This document shows, one piece after another, positions 1-6,784 of a DNA stretch of 11,827 nt (position 1 is the stretch's first letter; each line of letters starts with the position of its first letter). This DNA comes from an uncultured Bacteroidota bacterium. GTDB taxonomy: Bacteria; Bacteroidota; Bacteroidia; Bacteroidales; VadinHA17. Made by a program: the position numbers and the translations under genes. The notes beneath the pieces were generated by a model, which saw only the letters and a list, made by a program, of their open reading frames with translations, was not told the DNA's origin and did not search any database. Location: NCBI GenBank assembly GCA_903865465.1, contig CAIPJU010000799.1, forward strand, positions 1 to 11,827. Direction: 5' to 3'.

Positions 1-121
1 CCATCCCAAAAATCAACAGGACTTTTATCAACTAATTTTGATGTTTCCCATATTTTATTACAATTTCCACTTTAGTTGCAGTAAATACTTCAGTTACATA
101 AGGTAAAAAAATAACCAAACA
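1..121. other. Left-edge region without an identifiable gene
   Basis: All three plus-strand frames enter the window open and then stop (TAA at 33, TAG at 73, TAA at 104). The last codons of an upstream plus-strand gene could lie here, but none of the tails is recognisable. On the minus strand one frame is open across about 1-72 but has no usable start codon. The rest is A/T-rich and probably carries the manA leader and promoter. Confidence 0.5.
33..40 (+). promoter_or_regulatory. Possible -7 promoter element for manA
   Basis: TAATTTTG fits the Bacteroidota -7 consensus TAnnTTTG. It would give a leader of about 75 bases before the manA start. No TTTG-type -33 box stands at the usual 19-21 base spacing, so this is a weak call in A/T-rich DNA. 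Confidence 0.27.
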
Positions 122-1132
122 ATGTCAGATCTCTATCCGTTAAAATTCGAACAAGTCTTAAAAGAGAAGATATGGGGTGGTAATGCCCTGGTTACAAGAT
201 ATAACAAGAAACAGCAGGGAATATCTGCCAGCTCAAATGTCGGCGAGAGCTGGGAAATATCAGCAGTATCTGACGACCAGTCTGTTGTAGCAAATGGTTT
301 CCTTGCAGGGAATACCATTGACGAGCTTATTGAAGTTTATATGGGCGATATTACCGGCGACCTTGTATATGAGAAATTCGGAAACGAATTCCCCCTTCTG
401 ATAAAGTTTATAGAGGCCCGCGAAGATCTGTCGATACAGGTGCATCCCGGTGATGCACTTGCAAAAAAACGGCATAGCGCATATGGAAAAACCGAGATGT
501 GGTACATTCTGGAGAGTGAAAAAGGGTCGGGAATATATACTGGTTTCAGGGATGGAGTGACTAAGGAGATCTATACCGATGCCATTGCCGGCGACAAGCT
601 TCCCGAGCTGCTTAATTTTGAGACAGCGGAAGCCGGTGACACATTCTTTACTCCTGCAGGCAGGATACATGCTATCGGTGCAGGTACGCTTCTGGTTGAA
701 ATACAACAGACATCAGATATAACATACAGGATCTTCGACTGGAACAGGAAAAGCAAGGAGGGAGAACAGCGGGAACTCCATCTCGACCTGGCACTTGATG
801 CCATAGACTTCAGGGCAATAGGCAATTCAAAAATAAAAAAGCAGCAGGAGACAAACGTTACTGAGGAACTTGTACGATGTGAATTTTTTAATGCCAATAT
901 CCTCTCATTCAATAAACCGGTTGAAAAGGATTACTATCTCATTGATTCATTCGTTATTTATATATGTTTAGAAGGAGAGTTTCTGATAAGGTGGGATAAT
1001 AGTTCCGAAAGAGTCACAAAGGGAGAAACCATACTCCTACCTGCTATGATCAAGGAGGTTATTCTGGAGCCATCAGGGGTTTCCAGGTTGCTGGAGGTCT
1101 ATATCGGTGAAAACATTCAGAATGCTGACTAA
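122..1132 (+). CDS. manA: Type I mannose-6-phosphate isomerase
   Basis: A cytoplasmic zinc enzyme that interconverts mannose 6-phosphate and fructose 6-phosphate. It links mannose use to glycolysis, or supplies mannose for GDP-mannose and surface sugars. The 336-residue protein has the cupin fold signatures of the short bacterial PMI type. The LSIQVHP segment supplies Q106 and H108, the GKTEMWYIL segment E125, and the PAGRIHAIGAGT segment H183; these are the four expected zinc ligands. The downstream YRIFDW segment contains R203, the likely substrate-binding arginine. The N-terminal KIWGG motif is also typical. Length is normal for the family and no key residue is missing. No strong Shine-Dalgarno sequence precedes the ATG; the upstream bases are A-rich, as is common in Bacteroidota. 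The next gene starts 25 bases downstream, so the two may be cotranscribed. Confidence 0.95.
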   Translation: MSDLYPLKFEQVLKEKIWGGNALVTRYNKKQQGISASSNVGESWEISAVSDDQSVVANGFLAGNTIDELIEVYMGDITGDLVYEKFGNEFPLLIKFIEAREDLSIQVHPGDALAKKRHSAYGKTEMWYILESEKGSGIYTGFRDGVTKEIYTDAIAGDKLPELLNFETAEAGDTFFTPAGRIHAIGAGTLLVEIQQTSDITYRIFDWNRKSKEGEQRELHLDLALDAIDFRAIGNSKIKKQQETNVTEELVRCEFFNANILSFNKPVEKDYYLIDSFVIYICLEGEFLIRWDNSSERVTKGETILLPAMIKEVILEPSGVSRLLEVYIGENIQNAD

Positions 1133-1157
1133 ATTATAATTAAAAATAAACATCCAC

Positions 1158-1928
1158 ATGAAATCTCTTAATATCTCATCACTTGTTGTCATTGCTATTT
1201 TTATCCTGTCAGGCTGCGGAGGTAATAGTTCGGAAAACAAGAATAAACAAACATTGTCTGATACCATATCAGTTCACGACACAGGGTATACTGGCATTAA
1301 AAAATATACAAGCGGCCCGAATCTGATAAAGGAAATTACTTTTAAAAACGGAGTTCGTGAGGGGCTAATGCGCTCTTTTTATGCAGGAGGCAGAGTAAGA
1401 CAGACATTTATTTACAGGAATGGTTTAAGAGCTGATTCCTCAATTTGGTTTTATGAGGAGGGCCAGGTATTCCGAACAACACTGTATAAAAATGACACGA
1501 TGGAAGGCTTACAGAAACAATATTACAGAACCGGTAAGCTGAAGGCTAAATTGATGTATAAGAAAGGAATGAGGACTCCCTTCCTTGAAGAATATACTCC
1601 TGATGGAAAGATAGTAAAGGGATACCCGGAAGTTGTTGTTTCAATACATGACAACTATAAAACCAATAGTACTTTTTCTGTAACCCTCAGTTTATCTGAT
1701 AAATCCGCTAAGGTTAAGTTTTTTCGAGGTTATCTTACTGACGGGGCTTTTGATACCACAAGGGTAGCCAGGATAAAAATGTTTGAAGGGACAGGCTCGC
1801 TCAATCTGAAAAAGACATCTTCTGCGGGACCCGGATATGTGGGAGTCATTGCTGAAATAATTACCGGATTCGGGAACAAAAACCTCGTTTACAAGAAAAT
1901 AACTTTACCTTACAAAGATCTCAATTAA
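1158..1928 (+). CDS. Lipoprotein with four MORN-type repeats, function unknown
   Basis: The 256-residue protein starts with a short hydrophobic signal ending in the lipobox LSGC, so Cys20 is the predicted lipidated residue. A polar Ser/Asn/Lys-rich linker follows. Residues 63-157 form four tandem units with exact 24-residue periodicity (63-86, 87-110, 111-134, 135-157). Each unit starts K/R-N/K-G-like and carries an aromatic pair then G near its middle. This is the MORN_2 / YwqK-like pattern. The C-terminal ~100 residues (about 158-256) are beta-rich in appearance and I do not recognise them. It is probably anchored in the outer or inner membrane, facing the periplasm or surface. MORN_2 proteins are often annotated as 'toxin-antitoxin system YwqK family antitoxin'; nothing here supports that role, since no toxin gene is adjacent and this one is exported. 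The neighbours manA and engB give no functional hint. Confidence 0.8.
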   Translation: MKSLNISSLVVIAIFILSGCGGNSSENKNKQTLSDTISVHDTGYTGIKKYTSGPNLIKEITFKNGVREGLMRSFYAGGRVRQTFIYRNGLRADSSIWFYEEGQVFRTTLYKNDTMEGLQKQYYRTGKLKAKLMYKKGMRTPFLEEYTPDGKIVKGYPEVVVSIHDNYKTNSTFSVTLSLSDKSAKVKFFRGYLTDGAFDTTRVARIKMFEGTGSLNLKKTSSAGPGYVGVIAEIITGFGNKNLVYKKITLPYKDLN

Positions 1929-1936
1929 ACCACAGG

Positions 1937-2539
1937 ATGATAATCCATTCAGCAACTTTTATAAAAAGCAGTCCGACCCTTAGAGATTGCCCTCCTCCTG
2001 CAAAACCGGAATTCGGCTTTATTGGCAGGTCGAACGTGGGTAAATCTTCGTTGATAAATATGATTACAGGTTGGTCGAAACTGGCAAAAACATCGGTTCA
2101 GCCCGGAAAGACAAGGACTATAAATCATTTCGTGGTAAATGAGAACTGGTACCTGGTAGATCTTCCCGGATACGGGTATGCCAAAGTACCCCTGGCACAA
2201 AGAGACAAATGGATTAAGGCTACAGGAAATTATATCCTCAAACGCGAAAACCTGGTATCTCTTTTCGTCCTGATAGACCCCAGGCACAGTCCCCAGAAAT
2301 CTGATCTGGAGTTCATGGAATACCTTGGTGTAAATCAGATCTCTTTTGTGAGAGTCTTCACCAAGAGCGACAAACTATCAAAAACGGCCCTCCAGAAATC
2401 AATAATTAAGTATGATACTGAGATGCTTAACAGATGGGAAACCTTACCACCGACGATAATAACTTCGGCTGTAAGCGGGCTTGGAAGAGACGAATTATTA
2501 ACATACATTGAAGATTGTATCAAGAATTATTCAAACTGA
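1937..2539 (+). CDS. engB: Ribosome biogenesis GTP-binding protein EngB (YihA/YsxC)
   Basis: A small cytoplasmic GTPase needed for late assembly of the large ribosomal subunit. The 200-residue length is standard. All five G motifs are visible: G1 GRSNVGKS at 30-37, G2 threonine T61 in GKTRTI, G3 DLPG at 75-78, G4 TKSD at 142-145, and G5 SAVSG at 177-181. The segment DLPGYGYAKVP and the RDKW that follows are typical of the EngB subfamily rather than Era or Der. The gene starts 8 bases after the lipoprotein stop, so it is likely cotranscribed with it. Downstream lies the promoter gap of prs. Confidence 0.96.
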   Translation: MIIHSATFIKSSPTLRDCPPPAKPEFGFIGRSNVGKSSLINMITGWSKLAKTSVQPGKTRTINHFVVNENWYLVDLPGYGYAKVPLAQRDKWIKATGNYILKRENLVSLFVLIDPRHSPQKSDLEFMEYLGVNQISFVRVFTKSDKLSKTALQKSIIKYDTEMLNRWETLPPTIITSAVSGLGRDELLTYIEDCIKNYSN

Positions 2540-2561
2540 TTTTTAAATCTGAAGGATTTCT

Positions 2562-2569
2562 TATTTTTG
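2562..2569 (+). promoter_or_regulatory. Candidate prs promoter (-7 element)
   Basis: TATTTTTG matches the Bacteroidota -7 consensus TAnnTTTG. It sits in the 75-base gap between engB and prs. A T-run at 2541-2544 is the only -33 candidate, at slightly short spacing. Transcription would start near 2576, giving a leader of about 40 bases. Confidence 0.45.
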
Positions 2570-2614
2570 TAGCCATTTCTTTTCTGTTTTTAATAACCTG
2601 ATAATTTACGGAAA

Positions 2615-3553
2615 ATGTTTGGAACAGCACCAATGAAATTGTTCTCGTGCAGGGCTTCACAGCATCTTGCACAGATGATTGCAGACAAACTGGGTATTGA
2701 AGTTGGTAAAAGTTCTGTTACTGACTTCAGCGATGGGGAATTTCAGCCCCGCTACGATGAATCGGTAAGAGGATGCATGGTTTTTATCGTTCAATCTACA
2801 AATCCACCTGCCGAAAACCTTCTTGAACTCCTTCTGATGATCGATGCAGCAAAAAGGGCTTCGGCATATAAAGTAATAGCTGTTATTCCATACTATGGAT
2901 TAGCCAGACAGGACAGGAAAGACAGGCCCAGGGTCTCAATAGGTTCAAAACTCACTGCCGACCTTCTGAGTACAGCTGGTGTTGACAGGATAATCACAAT
3001 GGATCTCCATGCCGATCAGATACAGGGTTTCTTCGACGTTCCGGTCGACCACCTGTTCGGATCAGCAATTTTTGCTCCCTATATTGAAAAACTGAAGCTG
3101 ACAAATCTGTGTGTCTCTGCTCCCGATATGGGAGGATCGAAAAGGGCAAATGCCTATTCGCGGCATCTTCAATCGGAAATGGTACTCTGCTATAAACTGC
3201 GGAAAAAACCTAATGTTATTGAAGAGATGTCAATTATTGGCGAAGTAGATGGAAGAAACGTTGTCATTATCGACGATATGGTCGACACTGCCGGAACTCT
3301 TGTACTCGCTGCAGGAATGATGAAAGAGAGAGGCGCATCGAGCATAAGGGCTTTTGCAACCCACCCGATTCTCTCAGGAAATGCCGTTCAGCGAATAAAT
3401 GATTCAGCTATCGAAGAACTAGTAGTGACAGATTCTGTCCCCATAAACATTCAATCTCCAAAAATAAAAGTTCTCTCAATAGCCGATATCTTTGCCAAGA
3501 CAATTATGGCGGTAACAACAAATCAATCAATAAGTAAAAATTTTTTATTCTGA
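2615..3553 (+). CDS. prs: Ribose-phosphate pyrophosphokinase (PRPP synthetase)
   Basis: Transfers pyrophosphate from ATP to ribose 5-phosphate to make PRPP, the precursor of purines, pyrimidines, NAD, histidine and tryptophan. The 312-residue length is standard for class I enzymes. Visible elements in order: DFSDGE (37-42); the ATP-binding YYGLARQDRKDRPR region (93-106); the metal-binding DLHADQ with H132; DMGG (171-174); the catalytic flexible-loop basic stretch YKLRKKPN (K194, R196); and the PRPP-binding loop with D220, D221, D224, T225 and T228 (DDMVDTAGT). The start at 2615 is kept because a promoter-like element lies ahead of it. An in-frame ATG at 2633 (MKLFSCRAS) would still leave a complete enzyme, so the exact start is uncertain by six codons. 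Followed by the rplY promoter region. Confidence 0.96.
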   Translation: MFGTAPMKLFSCRASQHLAQMIADKLGIEVGKSSVTDFSDGEFQPRYDESVRGCMVFIVQSTNPPAENLLELLLMIDAAKRASAYKVIAVIPYYGLARQDRKDRPRVSIGSKLTADLLSTAGVDRIITMDLHADQIQGFFDVPVDHLFGSAIFAPYIEKLKLTNLCVSAPDMGGSKRANAYSRHLQSEMVLCYKLRKKPNVIEEMSIIGEVDGRNVVIIDDMVDTAGTLVLAAGMMKERGASSIRAFATHPILSGNAVQRINDSAIEELVVTDSVPINIQSPKIKVLSIADIFAKTIMAVTTNQSISKNFLF

Positions 3554-3564
3554 ATCCTTTATTC

Positions 3565-3572
3565 TATATTTG
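3565..3572 (+). promoter_or_regulatory. rplY promoter (-7 element)
   Basis: TATATTTG followed by CACGCC is a textbook Bacteroidota housekeeping -7 element. A T-run at 3541-3546 stands about 18 bases upstream as a poor -33 box. Transcription would start around 3577-3580, leaving a leader of about 80 bases before the L25 start. Confidence 0.6.
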
Positions 3573-3592
3573 CACGCCAATTTTTATTTTTT

Positions 3593-3640
3593 ACGTCGAA
3601 CGTGTAATGGGAAGTTACTTTAATGCTAACTTTTAGTAGC
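3593..3640 (+). promoter_or_regulatory. Three adjacent small hairpins in the rplY leader
   Basis: Three short inverted repeats lie nearly end to end in the presumed 5' untranslated region. ACGT-CGA-ACGT spans 3593-3603. GTAAT-GGGAA-GTTAC spans 3604-3618, with one G-U pair. GCTA and CT pair with AG and TAGC at 3625-3640, with one bulged A and a TTT loop. A competing pairing, GTTA (3614-3617) with TAAC (3627-3630), would exclude the second and third. Each is short on its own. The function, if any, is unknown; control of L25 synthesis is an inference. Confidence 0.3.
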
Positions 3641-3658
3641 ACAATAACATCTAGATTA

Positions 3659-4255
3659 ATGAAGACATTAGAGATCAAAGGATCATTCAGAACAGAATTA
3701 GGAAAAAAGAGTTCGAGTCAACTCAGAAAGTCAGGTAACGTACCTTGTGTTATCTACGGGAAAGAACAAAACATTCACTTCTATACCCATGAGAACAGTT
3801 TCAAAAATTTAATTTATACACCTGATGCACACCTTGTAAAACTGATTCTCGAAGATAAGGAATTCAGGGTTGTTCTTAAAGATATTCAATATCATCCGGT
3901 AAAAGATAATATCCTTCACATCGACTTCATGGAGATATTCGAAAGCAAACCTGTTGTTATAAATATCCCTGTCAAATTATCAGGCGACTCTATTGGAGTG
4001 ATAGCAGGAGGAAAACTGGTTATTAAAAGGAGAAACCTGAAAGTTAAAGGTTTGGCCAACAATCTGCCGGAACATCTTTCAATTGACATTACCAACCTCA
4101 AGATACACGACTCAGTAAAAGTTGGTGATCTTGCATATGATAATATCGAACTGCTCGATCCTAAAAAATTGATGGTCATAACAATAGCTACCTCGCGTGT
4201 TGCACAGAAAACTGAAGGTGAAGCTACTGAAGCTGGCGGAACAGCAGCTGTTTAA
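3659..4255 (+). CDS. rplY: Large-subunit ribosomal protein L25 / Ctc family
   Basis: Binds 5S rRNA in the large ribosomal subunit. The long two-domain (TL5/CTC) form is present, 198 residues from this start. The N-terminal L25 domain covers roughly residues 3-92, with VPCVIYG at 28-34 and DIQYHP at 75-80. The C-terminal beta domain covers about 96-180, with the typical GVIAGGKL start, a PEHLSIDITNL segment, and DSVKVGDL. A low-complexity Ala/Gly/Glu/Thr tail ends the protein, as is common in the family. An in-frame ATG at 3623 would add 12 residues (MLTFSSTITSRL). I prefer 3659, since MKTLEIKG matches the usual start of Bacteroidota L25 and the extra stretch lies in the structured leader. It is followed by pth after a terminator-like hairpin. 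Confidence 0.93.
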   Translation: MKTLEIKGSFRTELGKKSSSQLRKSGNVPCVIYGKEQNIHFYTHENSFKNLIYTPDAHLVKLILEDKEFRVVLKDIQYHPVKDNILHIDFMEIFESKPVVINIPVKLSGDSIGVIAGGKLVIKRRNLKVKGLANNLPEHLSIDITNLKIHDSVKVGDLAYDNIELLDPKKLMVITIATSRVAQKTEGEATEAGGTAAV

Positions 4256-4262
4256 TTTTTTT
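4240..4262 (+). terminator. Weak intrinsic terminator or attenuator between rplY and pth
   Basis: AACAG-CAG-CTGTT at 4240-4252 forms a short perfect hairpin (5 bp, or 6 bp with a tighter loop). It is followed after TAA by a run of seven T at 4256-4262. The hairpin includes the last rplY codons and the first bases of its stop region, and ends about 27 bases before the pth start. The stem is short, so partial termination that lowers pth expression relative to rplY is the more plausible effect. Confidence 0.35.
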
Positions 4263-4278
4263 AACTCGGAAAGTATTG

Positions 4279-4908
4279 ATGAAATATCTGATAGTTGGCC
4301 TGGGCAACATCGGTGAAGAATACAAGGATACCAGGCACAATATAGGATTCACAGTATTGGATGCCCTTGCACTGGCATCCAATATTTTTTTTACTGACAG
4401 ACGTTACGGTGCTGTTGCTTCAATGAAGTATAAGGGCCGTGAGCTCATTCTTCTTAAACCTTCAACTTATATGAACCTTAGCGGCAATGCTGTAAGCTAC
4501 TGGCTCAAAAAGGAAAATGTACCTGTCGAAAACATGCTGGTCATCGTCGACGATCTGGCCCTTCCCACCGGAAGTATAAGGTTGAGGCCAAAGGGAAGTG
4601 ATGGAGGCCATAACGGCCTCTCTCATATCAGCAGCATACTCGGAACTACGGATTACCCAAGGATCAGAATTGGCATTGGTAATGGATTCCATAAGGGTGG
4701 CCAGGTTGATTTTGTTCTTGGGAAATGGAAGCCTGAAGAGAAAAAATTCATTGACGAAAGAGCTGCCATTGTTACCGAGATGATAAAATCATTTGCATTT
4801 GTGGGTCTCGAACTAACGATGACAGCTTTTAACAAAGTTGGGAAAGCAGCTAATTTTCCCGGGGAAGTCGATCAGGCAAAAGATAGTGCTAACAAAAAAG
4901 CCTTATGA
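4279..4908 (+). CDS. pth: Peptidyl-tRNA hydrolase
   Basis: Cleaves peptidyl-tRNAs released from stalled ribosomes, recycling tRNA in the cytoplasm. Numbered from the ATG at 4279, the residues match the E. coli enzyme closely: N10 in GLGN, catalytic H20 in DTRHNIGF, N66 in YMNLSG, D91 in VDDLALP, and N112 in GGHNGL. A TTG three bases upstream would add one residue; the ATG, preceded by GGAAAG, is the better start. The protein has 209 residues, slightly longer than many family members because of a polar C-terminal tail after about residue 188 that I do not recognise. The stop codon overlaps the next start as ATGA, so the S4-domain gene is likely translationally coupled. Confidence 0.96.
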   Translation: MKYLIVGLGNIGEEYKDTRHNIGFTVLDALALASNIFFTDRRYGAVASMKYKGRELILLKPSTYMNLSGNAVSYWLKKENVPVENMLVIVDDLALPTGSIRLRPKGSDGGHNGLSHISSILGTTDYPRIRIGIGNGFHKGGQVDFVLGKWKPEEKKFIDERAAIVTEMIKSFAFVGLELTMTAFNKVGKAANFPGEVDQAKDSANKKAL

Positions 4909-5300
4909 CTGATATAAAAGAAACAAGGATAGATAAATTCCTGTGGTCAGTCAGAATATACAAGACCAGAAACCTTGCCGCCGAAGCCTGCAGAAAGGGC
5001 CGCATAATTATCAAGGATATCCAGGTCAAACCTTCAAGAATGGTCTCGGAAAATGAGATTATAATAATTAAAAAGCCTCCCGTTGTCTTTACTTACCGGG
5101 TAATCATACCTATTGAGAACCGGATCTCTGCCAAACTGGTTAGTCAGTTTGCGGAAGATCTGACCCCTGAAGAGGAAAAGGCTAAACTTGATGTGAAACA
5201 GTCAGTGATTTCAGGCATCAGGGATAGAGGGACAGGACGACCGACAAAAAAAGAGCGAAGGCTCATTGATAAACTTCATGATGATTTCACCAATACCTGA
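4905..5300 (+). CDS. S4-domain RNA-binding protein, Hsp15 (HslR)-like
   Basis: The 131-residue protein begins with an S4 RNA-binding fold at about residues 8-65. The sequence ETRIDKFLWSVRIYKTRNLAAEACRKG is split here only by description: residues 8-15 carry the RIDKFLW start, and residues 19-32 carry the YKTR and KGR basic surface. It ends with a basic tail, TGRPTKKERR at about 110-119, as in E. coli Hsp15 and its relatives. E. coli Hsp15 binds free 50S subunits that still carry nascent-chain tRNA. That fits the coupling with pth, which deals with stalled peptidyl-tRNA. The ATG overlaps the pth TGA by the ATGA arrangement. The ribosome-rescue role is inferred from the family and context. Confidence 0.87.
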   Translation: MTDIKETRIDKFLWSVRIYKTRNLAAEACRKGRIIIKDIQVKPSRMVSENEIIIIKKPPVVFTYRVIIPIENRISAKLVSQFAEDLTPEEEKAKLDVKQSVISGIRDRGTGRPTKKERRLIDKLHDDFTNT

Positions 5301-5446
5301 TGGTGGTAAAAAGGCGTAATATTTCATTCAGATACCCGAAATAATTCACTATTTTCATTAAAATATTTCATTTTCTCTATCTTGCAACAGAGAGTTGACA
5401 CAACCCTGTTATCATTTAAGAGTGCGGATTAGAATTTATTTGTACA
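5301..5446. other. Intergenic region before the acyltransferase operon
   Basis: This 146-base A/T-rich gap has no recognisable gene and no strong terminator. A possible -7 variant, TATCTTG followed by CAAC at 5378-5384, is one T short of the Bacteroidota consensus. TTTATTTG at 5434-5441 is another near match but lies almost on the start codon. A TATTTC/GAAATA pair (5320-5325 and 5338-5343) could make a weak stem after the S4 gene. A promoter for the downstream operon is expected here, but its exact place is uncertain. Confidence 0.4.
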
Positions 5447-6784
5447 ATGGGAAAGAATAACATTGAAAAGTTTTCGTTGGGCTATGCACTTGTGAAGGCT
5501 GTTACAGGATTCTGGCATAATAACTTTTTTTACCGGAAAATCATTGTTCTCGGCCTGGAAAATATTAATCCCGGCGACCATTTGATATTTGCGCCAAATC
5601 ATCAGAATGCGCTCATGGATGCACTTGCTGTACTCTTCACTCATAAGGGTCAGCCTGTATTCCTGGCACGGGCCGATATCTTCAAAAAAAAACTGATCGC
5701 TTCAATACTCTATTTTCTCAAAATTCTGCCTGTTTACAGGATAAGGGACGGGTTCAGCAGCCTGAAAGGAAATGATGAGATATTCTTAAAGACAATCGAT
5801 GTAATAAGGAATAAGAGCGGACTTGTAATCCTTCCTGAAGGAGATCATGCAGGATTCAGAAGGCTGAGGCAATTGAAGAAAGGTATCTGCCGTGTTGCCT
5901 TCCAGTCGGAAGAAGCCACAAATTTCTCACTCAATATCAAGATAATACCTATAGGAATTGAGTTTTCGGACTATATTAAGTTCAGAGAGGTTCTTACAGT
6001 TGCTTATGGCAAACCGATTGAGGTCTCAGAGTATTATGATATTTACAGGGATAGTCCCGAAAAAGCGCTGAACGAACTGAGGGAAAGAATATCGCGTGAG
6101 ATAAAAAAAATGATGATAAATATTGAATCGCAGGAGGATTACGAAGCGATAAATGAACTCAGAAATATAGTAAACAACAGATTCACTGACGATTCCAGGC
6201 AGCCCAGACTTCAAAAAGATAAACTTCTGATTGAGAACATAAATAAGCTGAAGGAATCAGGAAGTTCAACATACGAAAAAATATGCATCCTCGCTGTCGA
6301 TGTAAAAAGACGTTCAGGAGAGCTCAAGACAGGTTATGCCAACCTTGATTCCAGGTTGTCGCTTTTCATGATGGCTGCAGGCGTAGCCGGTTTGATCATT
6401 ACACTGCCTGTTTTCCTTTACGGGGCCATCTTCAATTTGATTTTTGCTGGAATTCCAACAATGCAGAGCCGCAAAATAAAAGATCCCCAGTTCAGGTCTT
6501 CTATCAGCTACGGTATTTCTGCTGCCATGGCGATTCTACTGACACCTCTGATTCTTATCCTGTCACTTGTTCTTATAAAGCCTTTGTGGCTTGGACTACT
6601 GATCTTTTTTTCATTTTCTGTGGCAGCTCTTTTTTCATGGCGCTGGTCTGAACTTTACAGCAAATTAATGGAGTCATTCAGGATCAGAATGTACAGAAGA
6701 AAACATAATATTGAGTTTTCAATTCTGAGAAGAAATCATAAGAAACTATTGAATCTGGTTGACAGTATAATGGATGAAAAATAA
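5447..6784 (+). CDS. Glycerolipid acyltransferase (PlsC/LPLAT family) with C-terminal membrane region
   Basis: The 445-residue protein has an N-terminal acyltransferase domain at about 30-225. Motif I is APNHQNALMD with H52 and D58, so the spacing is HX5D rather than the usual HX4D. The motif III position reads LPEGDHAG (129-136) instead of PEGTRS. IIPIGIEF (166-173) fits motif IV. A charged helical stretch spans about 200-300. Two long hydrophobic segments follow (about 305-336 and 353-396), probably several membrane passes, then a basic tail. It likely transfers an acyl chain from acyl-CoA or acyl-ACP to glycerol 3-phosphate, DHAP or a lysophospholipid at the cytoplasmic face of the inner membrane. 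The variant motifs recall, from memory, the Sct1/Gat1-like branch. The exact substrate cannot be read from sequence. The 3' end overlaps the dehydrogenase by 11 bases. A nine-A run lies at 5684-5692 within Lys codons 80-82. Confidence 0.88.
   Translation: MGKNNIEKFSLGYALVKAVTGFWHNNFFYRKIIVLGLENINPGDHLIFAPNHQNALMDALAVLFTHKGQPVFLARADIFKKKLIASILYFLKILPVYRIRDGFSSLKGNDEIFLKTIDVIRNKSGLVILPEGDHAGFRRLRQLKKGICRVAFQSEEATNFSLNIKIIPIGIEFSDYIKFREVLTVAYGKPIEVSEYYDIYRDSPEKALNELRERISREIKKMMINIESQEDYEAINELRNIVNNRFTDDSRQPRLQKDKLLIENINKLKESGSSTYEKICILAVDVKRRSGELKTGYANLDSRLSLFMMAAGVAGLIITLPVFLYGAIFNLIFAGIPTMQSRKIKDPQFRSSISYGISAAMAILLTPLILILSLVLIKPLWLGLLIFFSFSVAALFSWRWSELYSKLMESFRIRMYRRKHNIEFSILRRNHKKLLNLVDSIMDEK

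Noticed and set aside
12..32. Two copies of ATCAAC, 15 bases apart, near the left edge
   Set aside because: Only six bases long in A/T-rich DNA, with no dyad and no clear promoter relation.
260..706. Minus-strand 148-codon ORF inside manA
   Set aside because: It lies fully antisense to a clear manA, resembles no family and has no promoter or ribosome-binding site. The same applies to the other antisense ORFs, such as 571-912, 1949-2287, 3916-4179 and 10454-10816.
1158..1928. Toxin-antitoxin system based on the YwqK-like repeats
   Set aside because: The protein is a predicted lipoprotein and no toxin-like gene is adjacent; the label comes from automatic naming of the repeat family.
3623..3658. 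Longer start for rplY, adding 12 residues
   Set aside because: Family N-termini begin at MKTLEIKG-like sequence, and the added codons lie in the hairpin-rich leader.
5300..5344. 14-codon ORF starting at the TGATG after the S4-domain gene
   Set aside because: A stop-start overlap exists, but nothing recognisable follows, no downstream gene is coupled to it, and short ORFs of this size are expected by chance.
5395..5400. TTGACA as an E. coli-type -35 box
   Set aside because: No -10 box stands at 16-18 bases, and the organism appears to use the Bacteroidota promoter type.
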